Source of the DNA: Aquarana catesbeiana
Taxonomy: Eukaryota > Chordata > Amphibia > Anura > Ranidae
Assembly: GCF_042186555.1 (NCBI RefSeq)
Contig: NC_133326.1
Coordinates: forward strand, 439,568,147-439,632,146
DNA: 64,000 nucleotides
Reading direction: 5' to 3'
Part shown: positions 45,893-60,800 of the stretch, in pieces
How the letters are laid out: the number at the start of each line of letters is the position of its first letter
Position numbering within the stretch: position 1 is the stretch's first letter
Notes under the pieces: model-generated
What the model saw: the letters and a program-made list of their open reading frames with translations, nothing else
Databases searched by the model: none
What the model was told of the DNA's origin: nothing
Translations under genes and position numbers: made by a program

Positions 45893-48800
45893 GCTTTGAA
45901 ACTTCTTGAAAGCAATATGAATCATGGGTTCTATAGCAATGAAAATATAAGGCATTCTTGTAAAATACAAGACATTGTTTTTGTTTGACTAATCTGTGGA
46001 CATAAAAATCACCTATGTAAAAGCAAAGTTCCTTTTGTTCAATCAACTCTACCACAAATTACTCTTGGAAATCCTATTACTATCTAACCCTAAACACAGC
46101 TCAAAATTGTCAGACCAAGAACAAAGATTATTTTCATCTCAATGTCTATGTGTATTAAGAAATGTTTCAAAGAAATTGAGTTTCCATCAAGTCGTTTTTG
46201 GACCATTCTGTTAAAGTGAATCTGGTTACACAATACCCCAAACACAAGAGCACTGTTCCAATATGTAGTCACAGAAAAGTGCTCCATTTGGAGTTTTACG
46301 TACTGATTTTTCTGAAATGGTTGTTAGTGAAACTCATTGTGGCTCTGGTTGTAGATAATCTGCTACTCACCTTGGTCAAACTAGGAAGAACTTACATGTA
46401 CTAAAACAAAATAAAGTACTGAGGTTTGACTGAGTTGAAAGCATTAAAAGTAAAATACCGGCCACTCTGATGCTCCTAGTTTCATCTGGAAGATTTAACA
46501 CAGTTCCCACATTGCCCAAAACAATAAACACTCACCAGTAGTGAAATACAAGAGAGAGCTTTGTTTTGGGTCATGTAAGATGGGACAAAAATATCAATCA
46601 TTTTCTTTTGGCAGAAGAACAAGAATTGGATTAGAAAATATGAAGCAGCTTACCTCCAAGAAGCAAACAGCCATTGTTCTCATGTATTTATCTTCAGGTT
46701 CTGTTTAAGCATCCACTTATCTCTATCTCCCAACTCTTTATAAACCAGGTGGTATACACAATTATCCAATCAGTAATCAGTAAGGTTTTTTTTGTTATGC
46801 AGAGGGAGGAGCACATTCCAGTGGGCCAAATGAAAATAGGGCAGTGCCAGACAAATCCACAGGTGGTAGCAGGAAAAATCTCTGCATAACAATAGGGCAT
46901 CCTTTTAGTGAACATGCTAATCAGAGGTGTAACCCACAGCTGAGTTTAGCAGTTTTGATTTTTGACAAAAAAATGAGAGTGTTTGGGAATAACAGATCTC
47001 TGTGTATTTTTTACTTTCCATTTAAGGAAAATTTTGAAAAAAATAATAAATAGACCAAGCTGCCAATTAGCTTTAAGCAAAAACCAATTGTAACTAAGAA
47101 TCATCAAAGATTTGCATGCTTTGAAACTTCTTGAAAGCAATATGAATCATGGGTTCTATAGCAATGAAAATATAAGGCATTCTTGTAAAATACAAGACAT
47201 TGCTTTTGTTTGACTTATATGTGGACATAAAAATCACCTATGTAAAAGCAAAGTTCCTTTTGTTCAATCAACTCTACCACAAATTACTCTTGGAAATCCT
47301 ATTACTATCTAACCCTAAACACGGCTCAAAATTGTCAGACCAAGAACAAAGATTATTTTCATCTCAATGTCTATGTGTATTAAGAAATGTTTCAAAGAAA
47401 TTGAGTTTCCATCAAGTCGTTTTTGGACCATTCTGTTAAAGTGAATCTGGTTACACAATACCCCAAACACAAGAGCACTGTTCCAATATGTAGTCACAGA
47501 AAAGTGCTCCATTAGGAGTTTTACGCACTGATTTTTCTGAAATGGTTGTTAGTGAAACTCATTGTGGCTCTGGTTGTAGATAATCTGCTTCTCACCTTGG
47601 TCAAACTAGGAAGCACTTACATGTACTAAAACAAAATAAAGTACTGAGGTTTGACTGAGTTGAAAGCATTAAAAGTAGAGTACCGGCCACTCTGATGCTC
47701 CTAGTTTCATCTGGAAGATTTAACACAGTTCCCACATTGCCCAAAACAATAAACACTCACCAGCAGTGAAATACAAGAGGGAGCTTTGTTTTGGGTCATG
47801 TAAGATGGGACATAAATATCAATCATTTTCTTTTGGCAGAACAAGAATTGGATTAGAAAATATGAAGCAGCTTACCTCCAAGAAGCAAACAGCCATTGTT
47901 CTCCTGTATTTATCTTCAGGTTCTGTTTAAGCATCCACTTATCTCTATCTCCCAACTCTTTATAAACCAGGTGGTATACACCATTATCCAATCAGTAATC
48001 AGTAAGGTTTTTTTTTGTTATGCAGAGGGAGGAGCACATTCCAGTGGGCCAAATGAAAATAGGGCAGTGCCAGACAAATCCACAGGTGGTAGCAGGAAAA
48101 ATCTCTGCATAACAATAGGGCATCCTTTTAGTGAACATGCTAATCAGAGGTGTAACCCACAGCTGAGTTTAGCAGTTTTCATTTTTGACAAAAAAAGGAG
48201 AGTGTTTGGGAATAACAGATCTCTGTGTATTTTTTACTTTCCATTTAAGGAAAATTTTGAAAAAAATAATAAATAGACCAAGCTGCCAATTAGCTTTAAG
48301 CAAAAACCAATTGTAACTAAGAATCATCAAAGATTTGCATGCTTTGAAACTTCTTGAAAGCAATATGAATCATGGGTTCTATAGCAATGAAAATATAAGG
48401 CATTCTTGTAAAATACAAGACATTGCTTTTGTTTGACTTATATGTGGACATAAAAATCACCTATGTAAAAGCAAAGTTCCTTTTGTTCAATCAACTCTAC
48501 CACAAATTACTCTTGGAAATCCTATTACTATCTAACCCTAAACACGGCTCAAAATTGTCAGACCAAGAACAAAGATTATTTTCATCTCAATGTCTATGTG
48601 TATTAAGAAATGTTTCAAAGAAATTGAGTTTCCATCAAGTCATTTTTGGACCATTCTGTTAAAGTGAATCTAGATACACAATACCCCAAACACAAGAGCA
48701 CTGTTCCAATATGCAGTCACAGAAAAGTGCTCCATTTGGAGTTTTACGCACTGATTTTTCTGAAATGGTTGTTAGTGAAACTCATTGTGGCTCTGGTTGT

Positions 48801-51800
48801 AGATAATCTGCTTCTCACCTTGGTCAAACTAGGAAGCACTTACATGTACTAAAACAAAATAAAGTACTGAGGTTTGACTGAGTTGAAAGCATTAAAAGTA
48901 GAGTACCGGCCACTCTGATGCTCCTAGTTTCATCTGGAAGATTTAACACAGTTCCCACATTGCCCAAAACAATAAACACTCACCAGCAGTGAAATACAAG
49001 AGGGAGATTTGTTTTGGGTCATGTAAGATGGGACAAAAATATCAATCATTTTCTTTTGGCAGAACAAGAATTGGATTAGAAAATATGAAGCAGCTTACCT
49101 CCAAGAAGCAAACAGCCATTGTTCTCCTGTATTTATCTTCAGGTTCTGTTTAAGCATCCACTTATCTCTATCTCCCAACTCTTTATAAACCAGGTGGTAT
49201 ACACCATTATCCAATCAGTAATCAGTAAGGTTTTTTTTTTGTTATGCAGAGGGAGGAGCACATTCCAGTGGGCCAAATGAAAATAGGGCAGTGCCACACA
49301 AATCCACAGGTGGTAGCAGGAACAATCTCTGCATAACAATAGGGCATCCTTTTAGTGAACATGCTAATCAGAGGTGTAACCCACAGCTGAGTTTAGCAGT
49401 TTTGATTTTTGACAAAAAAAGGAGAGTGTTTGGGAATAACAGATCTCTGTGTATTTTTTACTTTCCATTTAAGGAAAATTTTGAAAAAAATAATAAATAG
49501 ACCAAGCTGGCAATTAGCTTTAAGCAAAAAGCAATTGTAACTAAGAATCATCAAAGATTTGCATGCTTTGAAACTTCTTGAAAGCAATATGAATCATGGG
49601 TTCTATAGCAATGAAAATATAAGGCATTCTTGTAAAATACAAGACATTGTTTTTGTTTGACTAATCTGTGGACATAAAAATCACCTATGTAAAAGCAAAG
49701 TTCCTTTTGTTCAATCAACTCTACCACAAATTACTCTTGGAAATCCTATTACTATCTAACCCTAAACACAGCTCAAAATTGTCAGACCAAGAACAAAGAT
49801 TATTTTCATCTCAATGTCTATGTGTATTAAGAAATGTTTCAAAGAAATTGAGTTTCCATCAAGTCGTTTTTGGACCATTCTGTTAAAGTGAATCTGGTTA
49901 CACAATACCCCAAACACAAGAGCACTGTTCCAATATGTAGTCACAGAAAAGTGCTCCATTAGGAGTTTTACGCACTGATTTTTCTGAAATGGTTGTTAGT
50001 GAAACTCATTGTGGCTCTGGTTGTAGATAATCTGCTTCTCACCTTGGTCAAACTAGGAAGCACTTACATGTACTAAAACAAAATAAAGTACTGAGGTTTG
50101 ACTGAGCTGAAAGCATTAAAAGTAGAGTACCGGCCACTCTGATGCTCCTAGTTTCATCTGGAAGATTTAACACAGTTCCCACATTGCCCAAAACAATAAA
50201 CACTCACCAGCAGTGAAATACAAGAGAGAGCTTTGTTTTGGGTCATGTAAGATGGGACAAAAATATCAATCATTTTCTTTTGGCAGAAGAACAAGAATTG
50301 GATTAGAAAATATGAAGCAGCTTACCTCCAAGAAGCAAACAGCCATTGTTCTCATGTATTTATCTTCAGGTTCTGTTTAAGCATCCACTTATCTCTATCT
50401 CCCAACTCTTTATAAACCAGGTGGTATACACCATTATCCAATCAGTAATCAGTAAGGTTTTTTTTTGTTATGCAGAGGGAGGAGCACATTCCAGTGGGCC
50501 AAATGAAAATAGGGCAGTGCCACACAAATCCACAGGTGGTAGCAGGAACAATCTCTGCATAACCATAGGGTATCCTTTTAGTGAACATGCTAAGCAGAGG
50601 TGTAACCCACAGCTGAGTTTAGCAGTTTTGATTTTTGACAAAAAAAGGAGAGTGTTTGGGAATAACAGATCTCTGTGTATTTTTTACTTTCCATTTAAGG
50701 AAAATTTTGAAAAAAATAATAAATAGACCAAGCTGGCAATTAGCTTTAAGCAAAAAGCAATTGTAACTAAGAATCATCAAAGATTTGCATGCTTTGAAAC
50801 TTCTTGAAAGCAATATGAATCATGGGTTCTATAGCAATGAAAATATAAGGCATTCTTGTAAAATACAAGACATTGTTTTTGTTTGACTAATCTGTGGACA
50901 TAAAAATCACCTATGTAAAAGCAAAGTTCCTTTTGTTCAATCAACTCTACCACAAATTACTCTTGGAAATCCTATTACTATCTAACCCTAAACACAGCTC
51001 AAAATTGTCAGACCAAGAACAAAGATTATTTTCATCTCAATGTCTATGTGTATTAAGAAATGTTTCAAAGAAATTGAGTTTCCATCAAGTCGTTTTTGGA
51101 CCATTCTGTTAAAGTGAATCTGGTTACACAATACCCCAAACACAAGAGTACTGTTCCAATATGTAGTCACAGAAAAGTGCTCCATTTGGAGTTTTACGCA
51201 CTGATTTTTCTGAAATGGTTGTTAGTGAAACTCATTGTGGCTCTGGTTGTAGATAATCTGCTTCTCACCTTGGTCAAACTAGGAAGCACTTACATGTACT
51301 AAAACAAAATAAAGTACTGAGGTTTGACTGAGTTGAAAGCATTAAAAGTAGAGTACCGGCCACTCTGATGCTCCTAGTTTCATCTGGAAGATTTAACACA
51401 GTTCCCACATTGCCCAAAACAATAAACACTCACCAGCAGTGAAATACAAGAGAGAGCTTTGTTTTGGGTCATGTAAGATGGGACAAAAATATCAATCATT
51501 TTCTTTTGGCAGAAGAACAAGAATTGGATTAGAAAATATGAAGCAGCTTACCTCCAAGAAGCAAACAGCCATTGTTCTCATATATTTATCTTCAGGTTCT
51601 GTTTAAGCATCCACTTATCTCTATCTCCCAACTCTTTATAAACCAGGTGGTATACACCATTATCCAATCAGTAATCAGTAAGGTTTTTTTTGTTATGCAG
51701 AGGGAGGAGCACATTCCAATGGGCCAAATGAAAATAGGGCAGTGCCAGACAAATCCACAGGTGGTAGCAGGAAAAATCTCTGCATAACAATAGGGCATCC

Positions 51801-54800
51801 TTTTAGTGAACATGCTAATCAGAGGTGTAACCCACAGCTGAGTTTAGCAGTTTTCATTTTTGACAAAAAAGGAGAGTGTTTGGGAATAACAGATCTCTGT
51901 GTATTTTTTACTTTCCATTTAAGGAAAATTTTGAAAAAAATAATAAATAGACCAAGCTGCCAATTAGCTTTAAGCAAAAACCAATTGTAACTAAGAATCA
52001 TCAAAGATTTGCATGCTTTGAAACTTCTTGAAAGCAATATGAATCATGGGTTCTATAGCAATGAAAATATAAGGCATTCTTGTAAAATACAAGACATTGC
52101 TTTTGTTTGACTTATATGTGGACATAAAAATCACCTATGTAAAAGCAAAGTTCCTTTTGTTCAATCAACTCTACCACAAATTACTCTTGGAAATCCTATT
52201 ACTATCTAACCCTAAACACGGCTCAAAATTGTCAGACCAAGAACAAAGATTATTTTCATCTCAATGTCTATGTGTATTAAGAAATGTTTCAAAGAAATTG
52301 AGTTTCCATCAAGTCATTTTTGGACCATTCTGTTAAAGTGAATCTAGATACACAATACCCCAAACACAAGAGCACTGTTCCAATATGCAGTCACAGAAAA
52401 GTGCTCCATTTGGAGTTTTACGCACTGATTTTTCTGAAATGGTTGTTAGTGAAACTCATTGTGGCTCTGGTTGTAGATAATCTGCTTCTCACCTTGGTCA
52501 AACTAGGAAGCACTTACATGTACTAAAACAAAATAAAGTACTGAGGTTTGACTGAGTTGAAAGCATTAAAAGTAGAGTACCGGCCACTCTGATGCTCCTA
52601 GTTTCATCTGGAAGATTTAACACAGTTCCCACATTGCCCAAAACAATAAACACTCACCAGCAGTGAAATACAAGAGGGAGATTTGTTTTGGGTCATGTAA
52701 GATGGGACAAAAATATCAATCATTTTCTTTTGGCAGAACAAGAATTGGATTAGAAAATATGAAGCAGCTTACCTCCAAGAAGCAAACAGCCATTGTTCTC
52801 CTGTATTTATCTTCAGGTTCTGTTTAAGCATCCACTTATCTCTATCTCCCAACTCTTTATAAACCAGGTGGTATACACCATTATCCAATCAGTAATCAGT
52901 AAGGTTTTTTTTTTGTTATGCAGAGGGAGGAGCACATTCCAGTGGGCCAAATGAAAATAGGGCAGTGCCACACAAATCCACAGGTGGTAGCAGGAACAAT
53001 CTCTGCATAACAATAGGGCATCCTTTTAGTGAACATGCTAATCAGATGTGTAACCCACAGCTGAGTTTAGCAGTTTTGATTTTTGACAAAAAAAGGAGAG
53101 TGTTTGGGAATAACAGATCTCTGTGTATTTTTTACTTTCCATTTAAGGAAAATTTTGAAAAAAATAATAAATAGACCAAGCTGGCAATTAGCTTTAAGCA
53201 AAAAGCAATTGTAACTAAGAATCATCAAAGATTTGCATGCTTTGAAACTTCTTGAAAGCAATATGAATCATGGGTTCTATAGCAATGAAAATATAAGGCA
53301 TTCTTGTAAAATACAAGACATTGTTTTTGTTTGACTAATCTGTGGACATAAAAATCACCTATGTAAAAGCAAAGTTCCTTTTGTTCAATCAACTCTACCA
53401 CAAATTACTCTTGGAAATCCTATTACTATCTAACCCTAAACACAGCTCAAAATTGTCAGACCAAGAACAAAGATTATTTTCATCTCAATGTCTATGTGTA
53501 TTAAGAAATGTTTCAAAGAAATTGAGTTTCCATCAAGTCGTTTTTGGACCATTCTGTTAAAGTGAATCTGGTTACACAATACCCCAAACACAAGAGCACT
53601 GTTCCAATATGTAGTCACAGAAAAGTGCTCCATTAGGAGTTTTACGCACTGATTTTTCTGAAATGGTTGCTAGTGAAACTCATTGTGGCTCTGGTTGTAG
53701 ATAATCTGCTTCTCACCTTGGTCAAACTAGGAAGCACTTACATGTACTAAAACAAAATAAAGTACTGAGGTTTGACTGAGCTGAAAGCATTAAAAGTAGA
53801 GTACCGGCCACTCTGATGCTCCTAGTTTCATCTGGAAGATTTAACACAGTTCCCACATTGCCCAAAACAATAAACACTCACCAGCAGTGAAATACAAGAG
53901 AGAGCTTTGTTTTGGGTCATGTAAGATGGGACAAAAATATCAATCATTTTCTTTTGGCAGAAGAACAAGAATTGGATTAGAAAATATGAAGCAGCTTACC
54001 TCCAAGAAGCAAACAGCCATTGTTCTCATGTATTTATCTTCAGGTTCTGTTTAAGCATCCACTTATCTCTATCTCCCAACTCTTTATAAACCAGGTGGTA
54101 TACACCATTATCCAATCAGTAATCAGTAAGGTTTTTTTTTGTTATGCAGAGGGAGGAGCACATTCCAGTGGGCCAAATGAAAATAGGGCAGTGCCACACA
54201 AATCCACAGGTGGTAGCAGGAACAATCTCTGCATAACCATAGGGTATCCTTTTAGTGAACATGCTAAGCAGAGGTGTAACCCACAGCTGAGTTTAGCAGT
54301 TTTGATTTTTGACAAAAAAAGGAGAGTGTTTGGGAATAACAGATCTCTGTGTATTTTTTACTTTCCATTTAAGGAAAATTTTGAAAAAAATAATAAATAG
54401 ACCAAGCTGGCAATTAGCTTTAAGCAAAAAGCAATTGTAACTAAGAATCATCAAAGATTTGCATGCTTTGAAACTTCTTGAAAGCAATATGAATCATGGG
54501 TTCTATAGCAATGAAAATATAAGGCATTCTTGTAAAATACAAGACATTGTTTTTGTTTGACTAATCTGTGGACATAAAAATCACCTATGTAAAAGCAAAG
54601 TTCCTTTTGTTCAATCAACTCTACCACAAATTACTCTTGGAAATCCTATTACTATCTAACCCTAAACACAGCTCAAAATTGTCAGACCAAGAACAAAGAT
54701 TATTTTCATCTCAATGTCTATGTGTATTAAGAAATGTTTCAAAGAAATTGAGTTTCCATCAAGTCGTTTTTGGACCATTCTGTTCAAGTGAATCTGGTTA

Positions 54801-57800
54801 CACAATACCCCAAACACAAGAGTACTGTTCCAATATGTAGTCACAGAAAAGTGCTCCATTTGGAGTTTTACGCACTGATTTTTCTGAAATGGTTGTTAGT
54901 GAAACTCATTGTGGCTCTGGTTGTAGATAATCTGCTACTCACCTTGGTCAAACTAGGAAGCACTTACGTGTACTAAAACAAAATAAAGTACTGAGGTTTG
55001 ACTGAGTTGAAAGCATTAAAAGTAGAATACCGGCCACTCTGATGCTCCTAGTTTCATCTGGAAGATTTAACACAGTTCCCACATTGCCCAAAACAATAAA
55101 CACTCACCAGCAGTGAAATACAAGAGGGAGCTTTGTTTTGGGTCATGTAAGATGGGACAAAAATATCAATCATTTTCTTTTGGCAGAACAAGAATTGGAT
55201 TAGAAAATATGAAGCAGCTTACATCCAAGAAGCAAACAGCCATTGTTCTCATGTATTTATCTTCAGGTTCTGTTTAAGCATCCACTTATCTCTATCTCCC
55301 AACTCTTTATAAACCAGGTGGTATACACCATTATCCAATCAGTAATCAGTAAGGTTTTTTTTTGTTATGCAGAGTGAGGAGCACATTCCAGTGGGCCAAA
55401 TGAAAATAGGGCAGTGCCACACAAATCTCCAGGTGGTAGCAGGAACAATCTCTGCATAACAATAGGGCATCCTTTTAGTGAACATGCTAAGCAGAGGTGT
55501 AACCCACAGCTGAGTTTAGCAGTTTTGATTTTTGACAAAAGAAGGAGAGTGTTTGGGAATAACAGATCTCTGTGTATTTTTTACTTTCCATTTAAGGAAA
55601 ATTTTGAAAAAAATAATAAATAGACCAAGCTGGCAATTAGCTTTAAGCAAAAAGCAATTGTAACTAAGAATCATCAAAGATTTGCATGCTTTGAAACTTC
55701 TTGAAAGCAATATGAATCATGGGTTCTATAGCAATGAAAATATAAGGCATTCTTGTAAAATACAAGACATTGTTTTTGTTTGACTAATCTGTGGACATAA
55801 AAATCACCTATGTAAAAGCAAAGTTCCTTTTGTTCAATCAACTCTACCACAAATTACTCTTGGAAATCCTATTACTATCTAACCCTAAACACAGCTCAAA
55901 ATTGTCAGACCAAGAACAAAGATTATTTTCATCTCAATGTCTATGTGTATTAAGAAATGTTTCAAAGAAATTGAGTTTCCATCAAGTCGTTTTTGGACCA
56001 TTCTGTTAAAGTGAATCTGGTTACACAATACCCCAAACACAAGAGCACTGTTCCAATATGTAGTCACAGAAAAGTGCTCCATTTAGAGTTTTACGTACTG
56101 ATTTTTCTGAAATGGTTGTTAGTGAAACTCATTGTGGCTCTGGTTGTAGATAATCTGCTACTCACCTTGGTCAAACTAGGAAGAACTTACATGTACTAAA
56201 ACAAAATAAAGTACTGAGGTTTGACTGAGTTGAAAGCATTAAAAGTAAAATACCGGCCACTCTGATGCTCCTAGTTTCATCTGGAAGATTTAACACAGTT
56301 CCCACATTGCCCAAAACAATAAACACTCACCAGCAGTGAAATACAAGAGAGAGCTTTGTTTTGGGTCATGTAAGATGGGACAAAAATATCAATCATTTTC
56401 TTTTGGCAGAAGAACAAGAATTGGATTAGAAAATATGAAGCAGCTTACCTCCAAGAAGCAAACAGCCATTGTTCTCATGTATTTATCTTCAGGTTCTGTT
56501 TAAGCATCCACTTATCTCTATCTCCCAACTCTTTATAAACCAGGTGGTATACACCATTATCCAATCAGTAATCAGTAAGGTTTTTTTTGTTATGCAGAGG
56601 GAGGAGCACATTCCAGTGGGCCAAATGAAAATAGGGCAGTACCAGACAAATCCACAGGTGGTAGCAGGAAAAATCTCTGCATAACAATAGGGCATCCTTT
56701 TAGTGAACATGCTAATCAGAGGTGTAACCCACAGCTGAGTTTAGCAGTTTTGATTTTTGACAAAAAAAGGAGAGTGTTTGGGAATAACAGATCTCTGTGT
56801 ATTTTTTACTTTCCATTTAAGGAAAATTTTGAAAAAAATAATAAATAGACCAAGCTGGCAATTAGCTTTAAGCAAAAAGCAATTGTAACTAAGAATCATC
56901 AAAGATTTGCATGCTTTGAAACTTCTTGAAAGCAATATGAATCATGGGTTCTATAGCAATGAAAATATAAGGCATTCTTGTAAAATACAAGACATTGCTT
57001 TTGTTTGACTTATATGTGGACATAAAAATCACCTATGTAAAAGCAAAGTTCCTTTTGTTCAATCAACTCTACCACAAATTACTCTTGGAAATCCTATTAC
57101 TATCTAACCCTAAACACGGGTCAAAATTGTCAGACCAAGAACAAAGATTATTTTCATCTCAATGTCTATGTGTATTAAGAAATGTTTCAAAGAAATTGAG
57201 TTTCCATCAAGTCGTTTTTGGACCATTCTGTTAAAGTGAATCTGGTTACACAATACCCCAAACACAAGAGCACTGTTCCAATATGTAGTCACAGAAAAGT
57301 GCTCCATTAGGAGTTTTACGCACTGATTTTTCTGAAATGGTTGTTAGTGAAACTCATTGTGGCTCTGGTTGTAGATAATCTGCTTCTCACCTTGTTCAAA
57401 CTAGGAAGCACTTACATGTACTAAAACAAAATAAAGTACTGAGGTTTGACTGAGTTGAAAGCATTAAAAGTAGAGTACCGGCCACTCTGATGCTCCTAGT
57501 TTTATCTGGAAGATTTAACACAGTTCCCACATTGCCCAAAACAATAAACACTCACCAGCAGTGAAATACAAGAGGGAGCTTTGTTTTGGGTCATGTAAGA
57601 TGGGACAAAAATATCAATCATTTTCTTTTGGCAGAACAAGAATTGGATTAGAAAATATGAAGCAGCTTACCTCCAAGAAGCAAACAGCCATTGTTCTCCT
57701 GTATTTATCTTCAGGTTCTGTTTAAGCATCCACTTATCTCTATCTCCCAACTCTTTATAAACCAGGTGGTATACACCATTATCCAATCAGTAATCAGTAA

Positions 57801-60800
57801 GGTTTTTTTTTGTTATGCAGAGGGAGGAGCACATTCCAGTGGGCCAAATGAAAATAGGGCAGTGCCACACAAATCCCCAGGTGGTAGCAGGAACAATCTC
57901 TGCATAACAATAGGGCATCCTTTTAGTGAACATGCTAATCAGAGGTGTAACCAACAGCTGAGTTTAGCAGTTTTGATTTTTGACAAAAAAAGGAGAGTGT
58001 TTGGGAATAACAGATCTCTGTATATTTTTTACTTTCCATTTAAGGAAAATTTTGAAAAAAATAATAAATAGACCAAGCTGGCAATTAGCTCTAAGCAAAA
58101 AGCAATTGTAACTAAGAATCATCAAAGATTTGCATGCTTTGAAACTTCTTGAAAGCAATATGAATCATGGGTTCTATAGCAATGAAAATATAAGGCATTC
58201 TTGTAAAATACAAGACATTGCTTTTGTTTGACTTATCTGTGGACATAAAAATCACCTATGTAAAAGCAAAGTTCCTTTTGTTCAATCAACTCTACCACAA
58301 ATTACTCTTGGAAATCCTATTACTATCTAACCCTAAACACAGCTCAAAATTGTCAGACCAAGAACAAAGATTATTTTCATCTCAATGTCTATGTGTATTA
58401 AGAAATGTTTCAAAGAAATTGAGTTTCCATCAAGTCGTTTTTGGACCATTCTGTTAAAGTGAATCTGGATACACAATACCCCAAACACAAGAGCACTGTT
58501 CCAATATGCAGTCACAGAAAAGTGCTCCATTTGGAGTTTTACGCACTGATTTTTCTGAAATGGTTGTTAGTGAAACTCATTGTGGCTCTGGTTGTAGATA
58601 ATCTGCTTCTCACCTTGGTCAAACTAGGAAGCACTTACATGTACTAAAACAAAATAAAGTACTGAGGTTTGACTGAGTTGAAAGCATTAAAAGTAGAGTA
58701 CCGGCCACTCTGATGCTCCTAGTTTCATCTGGAAGATTTAACACAGTTCCCACATTGCCCAAAACAATAAACACTCACCAGCAGTGAAATACAAGAGAGA
58801 GCTTTGTTTTGGGTCATGTAAGATGGGACAAAAATATCAATCATTTTCTTTTGGCAGAACAAGAATTGGATTAGAAAATATGAAGCAGCTTACCTCCAAG
58901 AAGCAAACAGCCATTGTTCTCCTGTATTTATCTTCAGGTTCTGTTTAAGCATCCACTTATCTCTATCTCCCAACTCTTTATAAACCAGGTGGTATACACC
59001 ATTATCCAATCAGTAATCAGTAAGGTTTTTTTTGTTATGCAGAGGGAGGAGCACATTCCAGTGGGCCAAATGAAAATAGGGCATTGCCACACAAATCCCC
59101 AGGTGGTAGCAGGAACAATCTCTGCATAACAATAGGGCATCCTTTTAGTGAACATGCTAAGCAGAGGTGTAACCCACAGCTGAGTTTAGCAGTTTTGATT
59201 TTTGACAAAAGAAGGAGAGTGTTTGGGAATAACAGATCTCTGTGTATTTTTTACTTTCCATTTAAGGAAAATTTTGAAAAAAATAATAAATAGACCAAGC
59301 TGGCAATTAGCTTTAAGCAAAAAGCAATTGTAACTAAAAATCATCAAAGATTTGCATGCTTTGAAACTTCTTGAAAGCAATATGAATCATGGGTTCTATA
59401 GCAATGAAAATATAAGGCATTCTTGTAAAATACAAGACATTGCTTTTGTTTGACTTATCTGTGGACATAAAAATCACCTATGTAAAAGCAAAGTTCCTTT
59501 TGTTCAATCAACTCTACCACAAATTACTCTTGGAAATCCTATTACTATCTAACCCTAAACACAGCTCAAAATTGTCAGACCAAGAACAAAGATTTTTTTC
59601 ATCTCAATGTCTATGTGTATTAAGAAATGTTTCAAAGAAATTGAGTTTCCATCAAGTCGTTTTTGGACCATTCTGTTAAAGTGAATCTGGTTACACAATA
59701 CCCCAAACACAGGAGCACTGTTCCAATATGTAGTCACAGAAAAGTGCTCCATTTGGAGTTTTACGCACTGATTTTTCTGAAATGGTTGTTAGTGAAACTC
59801 ATTGTGGCTCTGGTTGTAGATAATCTGCTTCTCACCTTGGTCAAACTAGGAAGCACTTACATGTACTAAAACAAAATAAAGTACTGAGGTTTGACTGAGT
59901 TGAAAGCATTAAAAGTAGAGTACCGGCCACTCTGATGCTCCTAGTTTCATCTGGAAGATTTAACACAGTTCCCACATTGCCCAAAACAATAAACACTCAC
60001 CAGCAGTGAAATACAAGAGAGAGCTTTGTTTTGGGTCATGTAAGATGGGACAAAAATATCAATCATTTTCTTTTGGCAGAAGAACAAGAATTGGATTAGA
60101 AAATATGAAGCAGCTTACCTCCAAGAAGCAAACAGCCATTGTTCTCATGTATTTATCTTCAGGTTCTGTTTAAGCATCCACTTATCTCTATCTCCCAACT
60201 CTTTATAAACCAGGTGGTATACACCATTATCCAATCAGTAATCAGTAAGGTTTTTTTTTTGTTATGCAGAGGGAGGAGCACATTCCAGTGGGCCAAATGA
60301 AAATAGGGCAGTGCCACACAAATCCCCAGGTGGTAGCAGGAACAATCTCTGCATAACAATAGGGCATCCTTTTAGTGAACATGCTAATCAGAGGTGTAAC
60401 CAACAGCTGAGTTTAGCAGTTTTGATTTTTGACAAAAAAAGGAGAGTGTTTGGGAATAACAGATCTCTGTGTATTTTTTACTTTCCATTTAAGGAAAATT
60501 TTGAAAAAAATAATAAATAGACCAAGCTGGCAATTAGCTTTAAGCAAAAAGCAATTGTAACTAAGAATCATCAAAGATTTGCATGCTTTGAAACTTCTTG
60601 AAAGCAATATGAATCATGGGTTCTATAGCAATGAAAATATAAGGCATTCTTGTAAAATACAAGACATTGCTTTTGTTTGACTTATCTGTGGACATAAAAA
60701 TCACCTATGTAAAAGCAAAGTTCCTTTTGTTCAATCAACTCTACCACAAATTACTCTTGGAAATCCTATTACTATCTAACCCTAAACACAGCTCAAAATT

